Source: Actinomycetota bacterium (GTDB taxonomy: Bacteria; Actinomycetota; Acidimicrobiia; Acidimicrobiales; Poriferisodaliceae). Taken from it: 24,304 nt of DNA. Numbering within the stretch: position 1 is the first letter of the stretch; every line of letters begins with the position of its first letter. Below the pieces are notes generated by a model. It did no database searches. It had not been told where the DNA came from and saw nothing but the letters and a program-made list of their open reading frames with translations. A program made the position numbers and the translations under genes. This document shows, one piece after another, positions 7,752 to 15,587 of this stretch. Location of the stretch: positions 1-24,304 of the forward strand of contig PCCJ01000106.1 of NCBI GenBank assembly GCA_002731665.1, in the 5' to 3' direction.

Positions 7752-8206
7752 GGCTCATCACGTAGCTTTCTGACTAACTCTCGATCCTCTTCGGTAACTA
7801 GTTTCCCTCTACCCGAACGCCACTTTTTAAAAGAACTACTTAAAACTCCAACAGCCAGCACGGCCACAAGAACTGGAATTATCCACACTAGGGACGAGAT
7901 ACCAGTTCCAGGCGGCTTGGCGTTGACATCTTGTCCGTATTGACGAGCAAGGTACGCGTGAATTTCTTCATTAGTTCGATCCTCCTCAACTAACTCATCT
8001 ACTTGTCTTCTGATCGCTGCCGCAACTGGCGCATTGGACTCCAGAACATTTTGGCCATCACAAACCGGGCATAACGTATTCGCCTTTATCTCATATGCAC
8101 GCTCAGCTACCGTCGCTGGCACATCATCGTTCGTTATTGCCATAGCTAATGAACCAACAAAAACTACTAATACGCTTAGCCATCCGCACCGTTGCAATCT
8201 CGACAT
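7748..8206 (-). CDS. ccmH: Cytochrome c-type biogenesis thiol oxidoreductase CcmH
   Basis: A 152-residue periplasm-facing (outside the cell membrane) CcmH that reduces or docks the CxxCH cysteines of apocytochrome c before heme attachment. It has an N-terminal signal/TM helix (about 7-24), then the conserved ANTLCPVCDGQNV segment with redox pair C46/C49, a helical region (VDELVEEDRTNEEIHAYLARQYG), and a C-terminal TM helix at about 105-124 with a cytoplasmic tail. This is the short (CcmH/CycL) form without a fused TPR domain; the TPR part is the separate downstream ccmI gene. It begins 2 nt after the ccmG stop and overlaps ccmI by 4 nt. Confidence 0.93.
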   Translation of the reverse strand: MSRLQRCGWLSVLVVFVGSLAMAITNDDVPATVAERAYEIKANTLCPVCDGQNVLESNAPVAAAIRRQVDELVEEDRTNEEIHAYLARQYGQDVNAKPPGTGISSLVWIIPVLVAVLAVGVLSSSFKKWRSGRGKLVTEEDRELVRKLRDEP

Positions 8207-8208
8207 AA

Positions 8209-8754
8209 TTAGTTTTTCGATTCTCTTCCTACGAGATTCATAACCTCATCGACCCCTTTGAGCGAGATCTCGCCCTGCCATTTAGCTACCACAGCACCTC
8301 CTGGACCTACCAAAAAAGATTCTGGTGGTCTCAGAACGCCGAACGCCACCGCCCATTGAGCACCTTCATCGATGATTACCGGCCAATCTCCTCCCAGTCT
8401 TTTAAAGAACTCTCTAGCATCTTTCTCCGTGTCACCAAATGGCACGCTTATGACTACCCCATCATCAGCATGTTTCTTCGAAAACGCTTCTAGCTCAGGG
8501 TGTTCACGCTCACACGGCACACACCAGGAGGCAAAAAAATTTACTAATACCCACTTAGTTTTATGCTCGTCAATCGAGAAAACATCGCCATTGAAATCAA
8601 CTCCTGAAATGTCAGGAACTAGCTGACCAATTACATTGCTCGAGCGAAGCGCCTCTCCCGATGAAGTACGAATAGCAAGCACCCCCAGGATTGCGACCAT
8701 CACGACCGCTACGGCCCATGCCACAAAGCGAATAGATCCAATATTTTTAATCAT
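8209..8754 (-). CDS. ccmG: Thioredoxin-like CcmG/DsbE, cytochrome c biogenesis
   Basis: A membrane-anchored thioredoxin-fold reductant for the cytochrome c maturation pathway, 181 residues. One N-terminal TM anchor (about 9-28) is followed by a redoxin domain with NFFASWCVPCERE (C78, C81) and a cis-Pro region GVLRPPESFLV. The acidic GDTEKDAREFF helix is as in TlpA/DsbE proteins. The ATG at 8754 shares its A with the ccmF stop (TGATG), a 1-nt overlap typical of coupled translation. Position in the cluster makes CcmG far more likely than a general TlpA. Confidence 0.92.
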   Translation of the reverse strand: MIKNIGSIRFVAWAVAVVMVAILGVLAIRTSSGEALRSSNVIGQLVPDISGVDFNGDVFSIDEHKTKWVLVNFFASWCVPCEREHPELEAFSKKHADDGVVISVPFGDTEKDAREFFKRLGGDWPVIIDEGAQWAVAFGVLRPPESFLVGPGGAVVAKWQGEISLKGVDEVMNLVGRESKN

Positions 8755-10703
8755 CAGAGTTTCGCCTCTACTCTGTCTGAGGATACCGAGTTTTCTATCG
8801 CTATTTCACGGCGATTTGGTATCAGCGCTGAGAGCGTCCCTAAGCCAATCAGGGCACCACCCATCCACATCCAGACTACGAGTGGCTTTATTAAGACGCG
8901 CAGCGTTATACGATCCATACCTTCGTCAGGAATGGCAGCCAGACTTAAGTAAACGTCATCGACCCAACTGGTAGCTACTGATGGAGTGGAGATGGGCCTT
9001 CCAAAAGTTGGGTAGCGGGTAATTGCTGGAGCAAAGGTTCCCCTTCCTTCTACCTTGATCTGGGCGCTAACTACGCGATTAGGGCCATCAAAATAATCTT
9101 CAACACCCACAAAAACTACCTCATGTCCTGCAACAGAAGCTGAATCTCCAGGCTGCAGAACAAACTCTCCTTCTTCGCTGAACGCAGTACTAGCAATAAA
9201 GCCAAAAGCGATTAGTGCAATTCCAATATGCGCTATCATTCCGCCACCGGTGCGCCCAATTATTCCTTTCCAACCATAGCGTCGAGTCCCAATCAAGATT
9301 TGATGAGCCGCCGAACCAAGAGTTGAGCCACCCAGTCCCAAACCAAGCACCGGCCACACGCCATGCGCTCCCAGCGATATTGACAATGCCATCGTGCCAG
9401 CGCCACATGCCGCTGGGCCCAAAAGCTTGCCAGCAAGGGTCGTAAACGAAGTTGATCGCCAGCTCAGCATTGGAGAAACGCTCATCAAAGCGAGCAGGGC
9501 CAAGCCAATCGGCATGAGCATACGGTCAAAGTATGGGCGTCCTACTGCTATCTGTTCGTTGCTCACCGCTTCGACAAGAAGCGGAAAAATGGTTCCCAGC
9601 AGTACGACAAACGCGAATAATGCGAATAGGAAATTGTTAGCTAAAAACGTACCTTCACGCGAGAAAGGTGAGTCAATAGAACCCGGAGATCTAATTCGGT
9701 CTCCCCTCCAGCCAATTAAGAAAACAGAAGCCACTACTATTATGGCAAAAAAACCTAAAAACAAAGGGCCAATACTCGATGCGCTGAACTCATGGACGGA
9801 GTCAATTACGCCAGAACGGGTTAAAAAAGTACCAAAAATTGTCAACGCAAAAGTAGCTAATAATAACGATAGGTTCCAAACCCTAAGCATTCCACGGCGT
9901 TCTTGAACAATAACTGAATGCAAAAAGGCAGTCCCTGTCAGCCATGGCAAAAACGACGCATTCTCGACGGGATCCCATGCCCAGTAACCGCCCCAACCTA
10001 GAACTTCATAAGACCACCATGCTCCTAACAAAATTCCGATGCTGAGACACCCCCACGCGACCAGTGTCCACGTACGCGTGGCCACTAACCATCCCTCACC
10101 GAGACGGCCGGTAATTAAAGCGCCAACGGCAAAGGCAAAAGGGACCGTGAAACCAACGTAACCGAGATATAACATCACTGGGTGAATTGCCATAAGCGGA
10201 TGATTACGCAGCAGAGGATTCAACCCCTCTCCATCCAGAGGAACCGAAGTTAGAGTGTCAAATGGGCTAGCGGGGCCTATCAAAAGACTGAAGAAAAAAA
10301 CACAGACAGCGAGCATCGTTGCTAACGACCACGCCACAAGTCTGTCATTGATCTTGGCTCTGAAGCACCAAGCAGCAGCAGCCACATAGCCACAAAGTAA
10401 AAGCGCCCACAATAATAAGGAACCTTCGAGAGCGCCCCATAACGTAGCAATCTTGTAGATAGTCGGTGTCTCTATGGTCGAATTTCCAGCAACATAAGCA
10501 AGTGAAAAATTATTTTGCAATAGTGCTAGTTCCATTGCCCCGACCGCGATAACGCAACCAGCTACCATCAGGATCACCCAAGCCAGCGACCTTTTAAAAC
10601 CGGTGGATTTGCGCAGTAGCAAAGCTAAAAGTATCTCTATCAATCCGCAAGAAGCGCCCACGAGTCCCAATGCAATGCCCAAAAAGCCTATGGATGCCGT
10701 CAA
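8754..10703 (-). CDS. ccmF: Heme lyase subunit CcmF
   Basis: A polytopic membrane protein of 649 residues (family usually about 640-680) that takes heme from holo-CcmE and joins it to apocytochrome c. The tryptophan-rich WWD signature GWGGYWAWDPVENASFLPWL is at 236-255. Conserved histidines lie at H168 and H174 (RNHPLMAIHPVMLYLG), H262, H304 (SVHEF) and in the late GGMIAHIGIAL helix, matching the heme-ligand set known in CcmF. Roughly fourteen or fifteen hydrophobic helices are visible. The start is TTG at 10703, 6 nt after the ccmE stop, with only a weak purine stretch upstream; the hydrophobic first helix begins right after it, so the start is likely right. Confidence 0.95.
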   Translation of the reverse strand: MTASIGFLGIALGLVGASCGLIEILLALLLRKSTGFKRSLAWVILMVAGCVIAVGAMELALLQNNFSLAYVAGNSTIETPTIYKIATLWGALEGSLLLWALLLCGYVAAAAWCFRAKINDRLVAWSLATMLAVCVFFFSLLIGPASPFDTLTSVPLDGEGLNPLLRNHPLMAIHPVMLYLGYVGFTVPFAFAVGALITGRLGEGWLVATRTWTLVAWGCLSIGILLGAWWSYEVLGWGGYWAWDPVENASFLPWLTGTAFLHSVIVQERRGMLRVWNLSLLLATFALTIFGTFLTRSGVIDSVHEFSASSIGPLFLGFFAIIVVASVFLIGWRGDRIRSPGSIDSPFSREGTFLANNFLFALFAFVVLLGTIFPLLVEAVSNEQIAVGRPYFDRMLMPIGLALLALMSVSPMLSWRSTSFTTLAGKLLGPAACGAGTMALSISLGAHGVWPVLGLGLGGSTLGSAAHQILIGTRRYGWKGIIGRTGGGMIAHIGIALIAFGFIASTAFSEEGEFVLQPGDSASVAGHEVVFVGVEDYFDGPNRVVSAQIKVEGRGTFAPAITRYPTFGRPISTPSVATSWVDDVYLSLAAIPDEGMDRITLRVLIKPLVVWMWMGGALIGLGTLSALIPNRREIAIENSVSSDRVEAKL

Positions 10704-10709
10704 TGTTTC

Positions 10710-11273
10710 TTAACTTTCTTCACGAAGATCCGACAGAAATTCACATGACATCGCAACATCATTAGGAACCGATTGTTCAAGACGTTCCTCGTTGACCGAA
10801 ACATACTCGTTTGTGTGCTTTACAAGCATCCGGTCACTCAAAAAATAATAGCTCTCTGGGCCATTAATATTTTCAACCACTCCCTTGGTCCACCGACCTT
10901 CAAGTACAACCGGAATCCATGGCGAGCTAAATAGTTCCGGTGGGTCAGTGACGTGTCGAACCTTCGCTACTTCGCATTCGTGGACGATCTCGAAGACGGT
11001 CACTCCCTCATCATCTGAAACTGTTCCGGGTATTACTTTACCTTGTAATCGAAATCTTCTCTCACCAAGATCTGCCCGTTCTATGATCGCTTCGTCAACA
11101 TTTCTGAAGAACAGCGTGGCATTCCGCAAACCTTGAATTGCCACGAATCCGCCGGCGATCACCAAAATTAGTGTCGCAAAATAGACTTTGATTCTACGAC
11201 TCTTAAGCTGGTCGCGTCGAAATTTGTCTTGGTCATCAAGCTCATGACGTGGACTTAGATCCATCGAACTCAA
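10710..11273 (-). CDS. ccmE: Periplasmic heme chaperone CcmE
   Basis: Heme chaperone that covalently binds heme through a histidine and hands it to CcmF. 187 residues: a charged cytoplasmic N-terminus, one TM helix (about 30-48), then an OB-fold domain (RFRLQGKVIPGTV, VVLEGRW) and the heme motif LVKHTNEYV with H153 and Y157, equal to the HxxxY of proteobacterial CcmE rather than the CxxxY variant known from some lineages. The OB segment is divergent and the C-terminal tail is acidic. TTG at 11273 overlaps the ccmD stop by 4 nt (TTGA), matching the pattern of its neighbours; ATG at 11264 (fourth codon) is an alternative. Confidence 0.9.
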   Translation of the reverse strand: MSSMDLSPRHELDDQDKFRRDQLKSRRIKVYFATLILVIAGGFVAIQGLRNATLFFRNVDEAIIERADLGERRFRLQGKVIPGTVSDDEGVTVFEIVHECEVAKVRHVTDPPELFSSPWIPVVLEGRWTKGVVENINGPESYYFLSDRMLVKHTNEYVSVNEERLEQSVPNDVAMSCEFLSDLREES

Positions 11274-11419
11274 TCAGTCTCATCAGTTGGTGAAGTTTGC
11301 GAACCTATGCCGATTTCTTTGCCGATAAGGACCCCTCGACGTACAATCCATGCAGCATAGAATCCAACTGAAAAAATAGTAACGGAATAGCCAACAACAA
11401 TGGTTCCTATATTAGTCAC
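11270..11419 (-). CDS. ccmD: Small heme exporter protein CcmD
   Basis: A 49-residue single-pass membrane protein between ccmC and ccmE, where ccmD always lies in System I operons. It starts MTNIGTIVVGYSV, the TM helix runs about 6-26, and it ends the helix with FYAAWIVRRG, the aromatic plus Arg-Arg edge typical of CcmD, followed by a short polar tail ending DETD. CcmD is needed to release holo-CcmE from the CcmABC complex. The GTG at 11417-11419 overlaps the ccmC stop by 4 nt (GTGA) and its TGA at 11270-11272 overlaps the ccmE TTG start by 4 nt. Sequence similarity in this family is low, so the call rests on size, topology and position. Confidence 0.85.
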   Translation of the reverse strand: MTNIGTIVVGYSVTIFSVGFYAAWIVRRGVLIGKEIGIGSQTSPTDETD

Positions 11420-12195
11420 AGACTATTTTCCGATCTTCGTTCTCTCAATTGCTGTTGCAGCATTTCTTCATCACGCATCTCTTCTAATCTAATTACTCGA
11501 TACCGGTGAATCATCAACCAAGTCGCTACAAAAGTGAAAGTTAAAGCTGAGTACATCAACGTCCAGTACATGTCTCCTGTTATTTCAGGCCGACGGCCGA
11601 TGCTGAGACTCGCTTTCTGATGGAGCGTCCGCCACCAATCGACAGAAAAATGGACAATCGGTACGTTCACAAAGGAAACGAGAGCCATAATAGCAGCCCG
11701 CTTCGCACGGACTCCAGGGTCGGCCGGAAGTCGCCGAAGCGCTAGGTAACCCAGGTAAGTCACAAATAGCAACACAGTGGTAGTCAAACGAGCATCCCAT
11801 TGCCAATAGCTTCCCCAAGTAACTTTTCCCCACAACATCCCAGAAAACAAGGTGATACCCGTAAACACAACTCCAACTTCAGCAGCTGCGCCAGCTAAGC
11901 GATCATAGTGACGTCCTCGGTCCGTTCGACGTTTATAACGCAATATGAAAAGACCGCTCGTGCAAGCTGTAAGACCAAAAGAACCATAAGCAACCCATAT
12001 CGATGGCACATGGATATAAAGCATTCGTACAGCGTCGCCTTGCACTACATCAGCTGGAGATACAATCAGAGCCAGGAGCAACAGAACAAGGCTCGCACCT
12101 GCCGAGACAGTGGCAAGCACCCTCGTCGCTGGTGTCGCAGTCATCGACATGCTTTTACTTAATTTAGGAGTCTTCTGGTCACTAACTTCAACCAT
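11416..12195 (-). CDS. ccmC: Heme exporter/handling protein CcmC
   Basis: A six-helix membrane protein that holds heme on the outer face and transfers it to CcmE. 259 residues. WWD-type motif WGKVTWGSYWQWDAR is at 122-136, flanked by the conserved histidines H62 (YIHVPSIW) and H182 (VHFSVDWWRTLHQ). An N-terminal extension of about 25 polar residues precedes the first helix. ATG at 12195 has GGAGG about 9 nt upstream inside the end of ccmB; the gap to ccmB is 3 nt. The CcmC identity is firm. Confidence 0.95.
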   Translation of the reverse strand: MVEVSDQKTPKLSKSMSMTATPATRVLATVSAGASLVLLLLALIVSPADVVQGDAVRMLYIHVPSIWVAYGSFGLTACTSGLFILRYKRRTDRGRHYDRLAGAAAEVGVVFTGITLFSGMLWGKVTWGSYWQWDARLTTTVLLFVTYLGYLALRRLPADPGVRAKRAAIMALVSFVNVPIVHFSVDWWRTLHQKASLSIGRRPEITGDMYWTLMYSALTFTFVATWLMIHRYRVIRLEEMRDEEMLQQQLRERRSENSL

Positions 12196-12198
12196 AAT

Positions 12199-12867
12199 TT
12201 AGCCATCCTCCAGCAAGGGTCCGAACGCAACAAGACCCAGAGATGTGTATACCGCCGTAATTACTAATAGTAAGCCAGTCCAATTCCAACCTGGAGCTGA
12301 ACTCAGCCCAAACGCAACCTCATGAGCACGAGTGCCCGCAAGCAGAACCGGAGCAAGAACTGGAATTAACAACAACGGCAGAAGTGTGCTCCGAAGTCTA
12401 ATACCTGAAGCGAGCGCTCCAAAAAGTGCACCACAAACCGAGAACGCAAATGTTCCCAGAACGGTCGCCGATAAAAAAAGTAGCCAGTCAACCACTGTTA
12501 CGTCAAACAAAACAAAAAGACCAATTATCAGCGCGAATTCAAGCAAAAATAACTGAACTATAAGACCAATAACTTTCCCCAGAAAAATTGATTGCGGAAC
12601 AAACCCAGAAAGTCGAAGCGCGTCGAGATTTCCATCTTCAGTTTCTACATCAAAAGTTCTTTGGACGAGAAGCAACCCAGTGAAAAGAACTGCTACCCAG
12701 AATAAACCAGCCGAACCTAATCTTAGTAACTCCACATTTGCGTCAAATGCAAAGCCAAAAACTACAAGAATTAGCAGACCCAAAGGAGAAACTTGTCCCA
12801 AAACTACGTGAGCTCTTCGCTCTATAATCAAGTCTTTTCGCGCTACCAGGAAAGCATCATGAAACAT
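12199..12867 (-). CDS. ccmB: ABC transporter permease CcmB
   Basis: Integral membrane subunit of the CcmAB(CD) ABC complex, which uses ATP to release heme-loaded CcmE. 222 residues with about six hydrophobic helices. It opens with DAFLVARKDLIIERR, the usual CcmB start (amphipathic helix, then KDL), and contains QRTFDVETEDGNLDALRLSG, the conserved cytoplasmic loop that contacts CcmA. The start at 12867 lies 11 nt inside the end of ccmA, so the two subunits are translationally coupled. Confidence 0.93.
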   Translation of the reverse strand: MFHDAFLVARKDLIIERRAHVVLGQVSPLGLLILVVFGFAFDANVELLRLGSAGLFWVAVLFTGLLLVQRTFDVETEDGNLDALRLSGFVPQSIFLGKVIGLIVQLFLLEFALIIGLFVLFDVTVVDWLLFLSATVLGTFAFSVCGALFGALASGIRLRSTLLPLLLIPVLAPVLLAGTRAHEVAFGLSSAPGWNWTGLLLVITAVYTSLGLVAFGPLLEDG

Positions 12868-13510
12868 TAGTGCCTCCCACTACTTGACCTCCAAGAATAG
12901 AAATAGATCGGGTGGCTATTGTTTCTGCGCGATTAATTTCATGACTTGCAAATACAATTGTGGCTCCTGCTTTCGCCACATCTTGAAGCAAAGAGTCCAA
13001 AAGGTCTCTACCTTCCGAGTCAAGACCGGCATGAGGTTCATCTAATAGCCAAAGTCTCGGCCTTCGCAAAGCTACTGAAGCTATTGCTACTCTTCTCTGT
13101 TGGCCAGCTGACAGACTCTCTGTTGGTAGCTGCAACAATCTCTCCGAAATTTCCATTCGGTCACAGATTGAACGAATATCTCCATCATGCCCTCCAGCTG
13201 CGCGGGCGCGGAAACTGAGTTGATCTCTAACCCATAGATCCGAATAAAGATGATTTTGGTGCGCCACAAATCCGATATGTTTTCTCATCTCCTGATTGCT
13301 CGCCAGAAGATCGTAGCCGAGAACTGAAGCCGTACCTGAGGCTATCGAAAGCAACCCGCTGCATACTCGAAGAAGGCTTGTTTTACCCGCCCCGTTCGGA
13401 CCTCTAAGCAGAACTATCTCGCCTCGTTCGACACAGAGATCTAGCCCTGCCAGAACTGGATACTGTCCCTTGAGCGCTATTACGCCAGAAAAGTCAACGA
13501 CGGAAGGCAT
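12857..13510 (-). CDS. ccmA: Heme ABC transporter ATP-binding protein CcmA
   Basis: ATPase subunit of the heme-handling ABC complex, 217 residues. Walker A GPNGAGKT is at 37-44, Q-loop region FVAHQNHLY, ABC signature LSAGQQRR at 133-140, Walker B LWLLDEP with D157/E158, and the H-loop ASHE. The CcmA-type signature LSAGQ, rather than LSGGQ, is typical of this subfamily. ATG at 13510; the Shine-Dalgarno is weak. It is the first ccm gene, 97 nt downstream of the biotin-carrier gene, so a promoter may lie in that gap or transcription may come from the biotin gene. Confidence 0.94.
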   Translation of the reverse strand: MPSVVDFSGVIALKGQYPVLAGLDLCVERGEIVLLRGPNGAGKTSLLRVCSGLLSIASGTASVLGYDLLASNQEMRKHIGFVAHQNHLYSDLWVRDQLSFRARAAGGHDGDIRSICDRMEISERLLQLPTESLSAGQQRRVAIASVALRRPRLWLLDEPHAGLDSEGRDLLDSLLQDVAKAGATIVFASHEINRAETIATRSISILGGQVVGGTNVS

Positions 13511-13607
13511 GGAACTCTAAGGCTACGCCTCACCTAGCGTTACAACGACACTTCATCTAGGGATTTAAAATTACTTTAGCCATTACAAATCAGTCATACC
13601 GAAATCC

Positions 13608-13823
13608 TCACGATGGGTTAATAACTGCAACCACATCACCTTCATTTATGCGGTCTTCTTCACCGACTCGTAGCTCCGTTAAGGTTCCGCTAACAGACGC
13701 AACAACGGGAATCTCCATTTTCATCGACTCCAGAATCAGCAGCTCATCGCCCTCTGAAACAGTAGCCCCCACTTCGGCAACAACTTTCCAAACGGTAGCT
13801 GTCAGCTCTGCACGAACCTCCAT
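13608..13823 (-). CDS. Stand-alone biotin/lipoyl attachment protein (TB7.3-like)
   Basis: A 71-residue single-domain biotinyl carrier. The attachment motif ESMKMEIPV is at 32-40 with K35 the modified lysine, flanked by the two symmetric half-domains (VSEGDELLI and INEGDVVAVI). Size and sequence closely resemble M. tuberculosis TB7.3 (Rv3221c). The carboxylase it serves is not in the window; family knowledge points to acyl-CoA carboxylation, which is not shown here. ATG at 13823 has AAGGAG 7-8 nt upstream, a strong ribosome-binding site. It diverges from the DUF5317-like gene and precedes ccmA on the same strand. Confidence 0.92.
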   Translation of the reverse strand: MEVRAELTATVWKVVAEVGATVSEGDELLILESMKMEIPVVASVSGTLTELRVGEEDRINEGDVVAVINPS

Positions 13824-13952
13824 TAGGTCGCTCCTTCTATATTGTTATTCATTCAGACAACGTTGAACCTAGCGCTCCGAACAACACCTCGCTGAACATA
13901 GTGAGGAATAGCGCCCCTATTTTGGGCTCAAACTCCACTACTCTCAGTAGCG

Positions 13953-14642
13953 ATGTATCTCGTACCAATCTTTTTTTTAATCGGCGCAGCCACCGGTTTA
14001 TTCGTTCGGGGTGCTTTCGACTATTTCTTGGCTACTCGCATAACTCTGTGGCCTCTTGCAGCGATTAGTGCTTTGTCTTTGGCGGTCGCAGGTTCTACCA
14101 ACGATATTCCCTACCCAACAGTCTTTGCCGCTTTCGCACTTACGATGGTCAGTGCTAGTTGTGTCCTGAATCTTCACCTAACAGGCAGCTGTATTATCTT
14201 AATAGGCAGTCTCCTAAATTTAATTCCATTAATTCTCTACGGATATGTACCCGTTAGTCCGGAAGCTATTTTCAATGCCAATATTGTAGATCAAGCGTCT
14301 CTCGATCTTGTCAGGCTTGGAGCGACTCGCAGCTTCGAAACCGGCCACGAAACTTTTAAATTTTTAGGAGCAATAATTCCTATACGCTCAGTTAGCGAGG
14401 TCTTTTCGTTTGGCGACTTGATCATCATGGCTGGATTACTAAATCTTGGTTTCAGGCTATTTTTCCCGCTTCGAGAGCAATTAAATATTAATGATGACTT
14501 CGATATCCTTAATGGAAACGAACAATTAGATCCGTTTCAAGGCTACCAATCGGGCTTCGACAATATTTCTCGTACCGGCACCCAAGAGGCAGTTAATACC
14601 CAAGACGCAGAAACCCCTGAAAGAGAAATCAACAATGAATGA
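13953..14642 (+). CDS. DUF5317-like integral membrane protein
   Basis: A 229-residue membrane protein with hydrophobic helices at about 2-20, 28-46, 54-72, 74-96 and 146-170, then a long polar, acidic tail (178-229). The segment LDLVRLGATRSFETGHETFKF followed by FLGAIIPIRSVSEVFSFGDLII matches my memory of actinobacterial DUF5317 (late proline, then a S-x-GD motif before the last helix). Function unknown. ATG at 13953 has no Shine-Dalgarno; a small hairpin (CTACT, CTC, AGTAG) ends 3 nt before it. It overlaps the next gene by 8 nt and is the first gene of a plus-strand run. Confidence 0.72.
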   Translation: MYLVPIFFLIGAATGLFVRGAFDYFLATRITLWPLAAISALSLAVAGSTNDIPYPTVFAAFALTMVSASCVLNLHLTGSCIILIGSLLNLIPLILYGYVPVSPEAIFNANIVDQASLDLVRLGATRSFETGHETFKFLGAIIPIRSVSEVFSFGDLIIMAGLLNLGFRLFFPLREQLNINDDFDILNGNEQLDPFQGYQSGFDNISRTGTQEAVNTQDAETPEREINNE

Positions 14643-14895
14643 AGACCCTATTCTTCGGACTCGAGCAAAGCTAGGTCTTCTCGCCGAACGCGCCAAAAAA
14701 CTTGGTTACCTTCTTTTTCTCTCAGCGTTAATTATTTTTATTATTAGTTTCACAACTGAATTCAATGCGGCTTCAACCTCAACGATTGTCGCACTCCTCA
14801 TAGGAGGGTCTGTAATTCTGGCACCCTCAATTATTCTTGGTTACGCAGTAAAAGCAGCCGAACGCGAAGACCTTGGCCTGCCTCATGGCCATTAG
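14635..14895 (+). CDS. Small two-helix membrane protein
   Basis: An 86-residue protein I do not recognise. Basic N-terminal helix (about 1-22), TM helices at about 24-40 and 49-70, and a polar C-terminus ending in GLPHGH. ATG at 14635 lies inside the end of the DUF5317-like gene (8-nt overlap), so the two are co-translated and may form one membrane complex. Codon use resembles the neighbours. It is a true gene by overlap and hydrophobicity pattern, but no function can be assigned. Confidence 0.75.
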   Translation: MNEDPILRTRAKLGLLAERAKKLGYLLFLSALIIFIISFTTEFNAASTSTIVALLIGGSVILAPSIILGYAVKAAEREDLGLPHGH

Positions 14896-14986
14896 AGAAT
14901 GTCTACGGATTGGCCGATAAGCCGAGAATCTGAGAAGATCATTGGTATCAAACTACTTTTTTTATTCCTCAGGCGAGGTGGCTCCG

Positions 14987-15580
14987 GTGAGTAATCGACT
15001 TCCCGCAGCAGAACGCAGAAAACAACTACTTGATGTCGCCATGACTGTTTTTGCTGATAGCGGCTATCACGGTGCTTCTATGAATGACGTAGCATCGACA
15101 GCTGGTGTTACCAAACCCGTTCTGTATCAACATTTCCATTCTAAACAAGACCTGTATTCCGAACTCATTGATGATGTCGGTTCTCGTCTTTCATCGATTG
15201 TTGTAGCCGCCGCTAAATCTGCCAATGACCCCTTTACTCAAACGGTGGCTGCTCTGGCCGCTTACTTCAATTTTGTTGAGAAAAATCAAAGGGAATTCAA
15301 GCTACTATTTGGTCGAGGAGCAGCTCGCGAAGAAGACAGAGTCAATGGGCCTCAGTTAGTTGAAAAACGAATGGCGGAAGTCGCTGAAGCACTTCTAGAC
15401 GAACTTAACCAGAATGTGAGCGCTCGACAAACTGCAACGGTAGCCCAAGCTATCGTTGCGATGGCAGAAGGCGTTTGCAGACATTGGATCGCTCAGCAGG
15501 ACGATCGCATACCGGCTGATGAACTCGCATTCGAAATCGGATCACTTATTATCCACGGCCTATCTGGCCTAGCTCGTTAG
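14987..15580 (+). CDS. TetR family transcriptional regulator
   Basis: A DNA-binding regulator of about 197 residues. The N-terminal TetR helix-turn-helix includes ASMNDVASTAGVTKPVLYQHF and the following SKQDLYSELI helix; the C-terminal ligand domain is helical and contains FNFVEKNQREFKLLFGRGA. I prefer the GTG at 14987 because GAGGTGG lies 5 nt before it and the protein then begins MSNRLPAAERRKQLLDVA, a usual TetR N-terminus. GTG at 14978 and TTG at 14942 are in-frame alternatives. It is 7 nt upstream of the CoA-transferase gene, so the two are co-transcribed and the ligand may be an acyl-CoA (inference). Confidence 0.9.
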   Translation: MSNRLPAAERRKQLLDVAMTVFADSGYHGASMNDVASTAGVTKPVLYQHFHSKQDLYSELIDDVGSRLSSIVVAAAKSANDPFTQTVAALAAYFNFVEKNQREFKLLFGRGAAREEDRVNGPQLVEKRMAEVAEALLDELNQNVSARQTATVAQAIVAMAEGVCRHWIAQQDDRIPADELAFEIGSLIIHGLSGLAR

Positions 15581-15587
15581 GTAAATT

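Noticed and set aside
9394..9906. 170-residue open frame on the plus strand inside ccmF
   Set aside because: Antisense to the conserved membrane core of ccmF, low-complexity basic composition, no ribosome-binding site or family resemblance.
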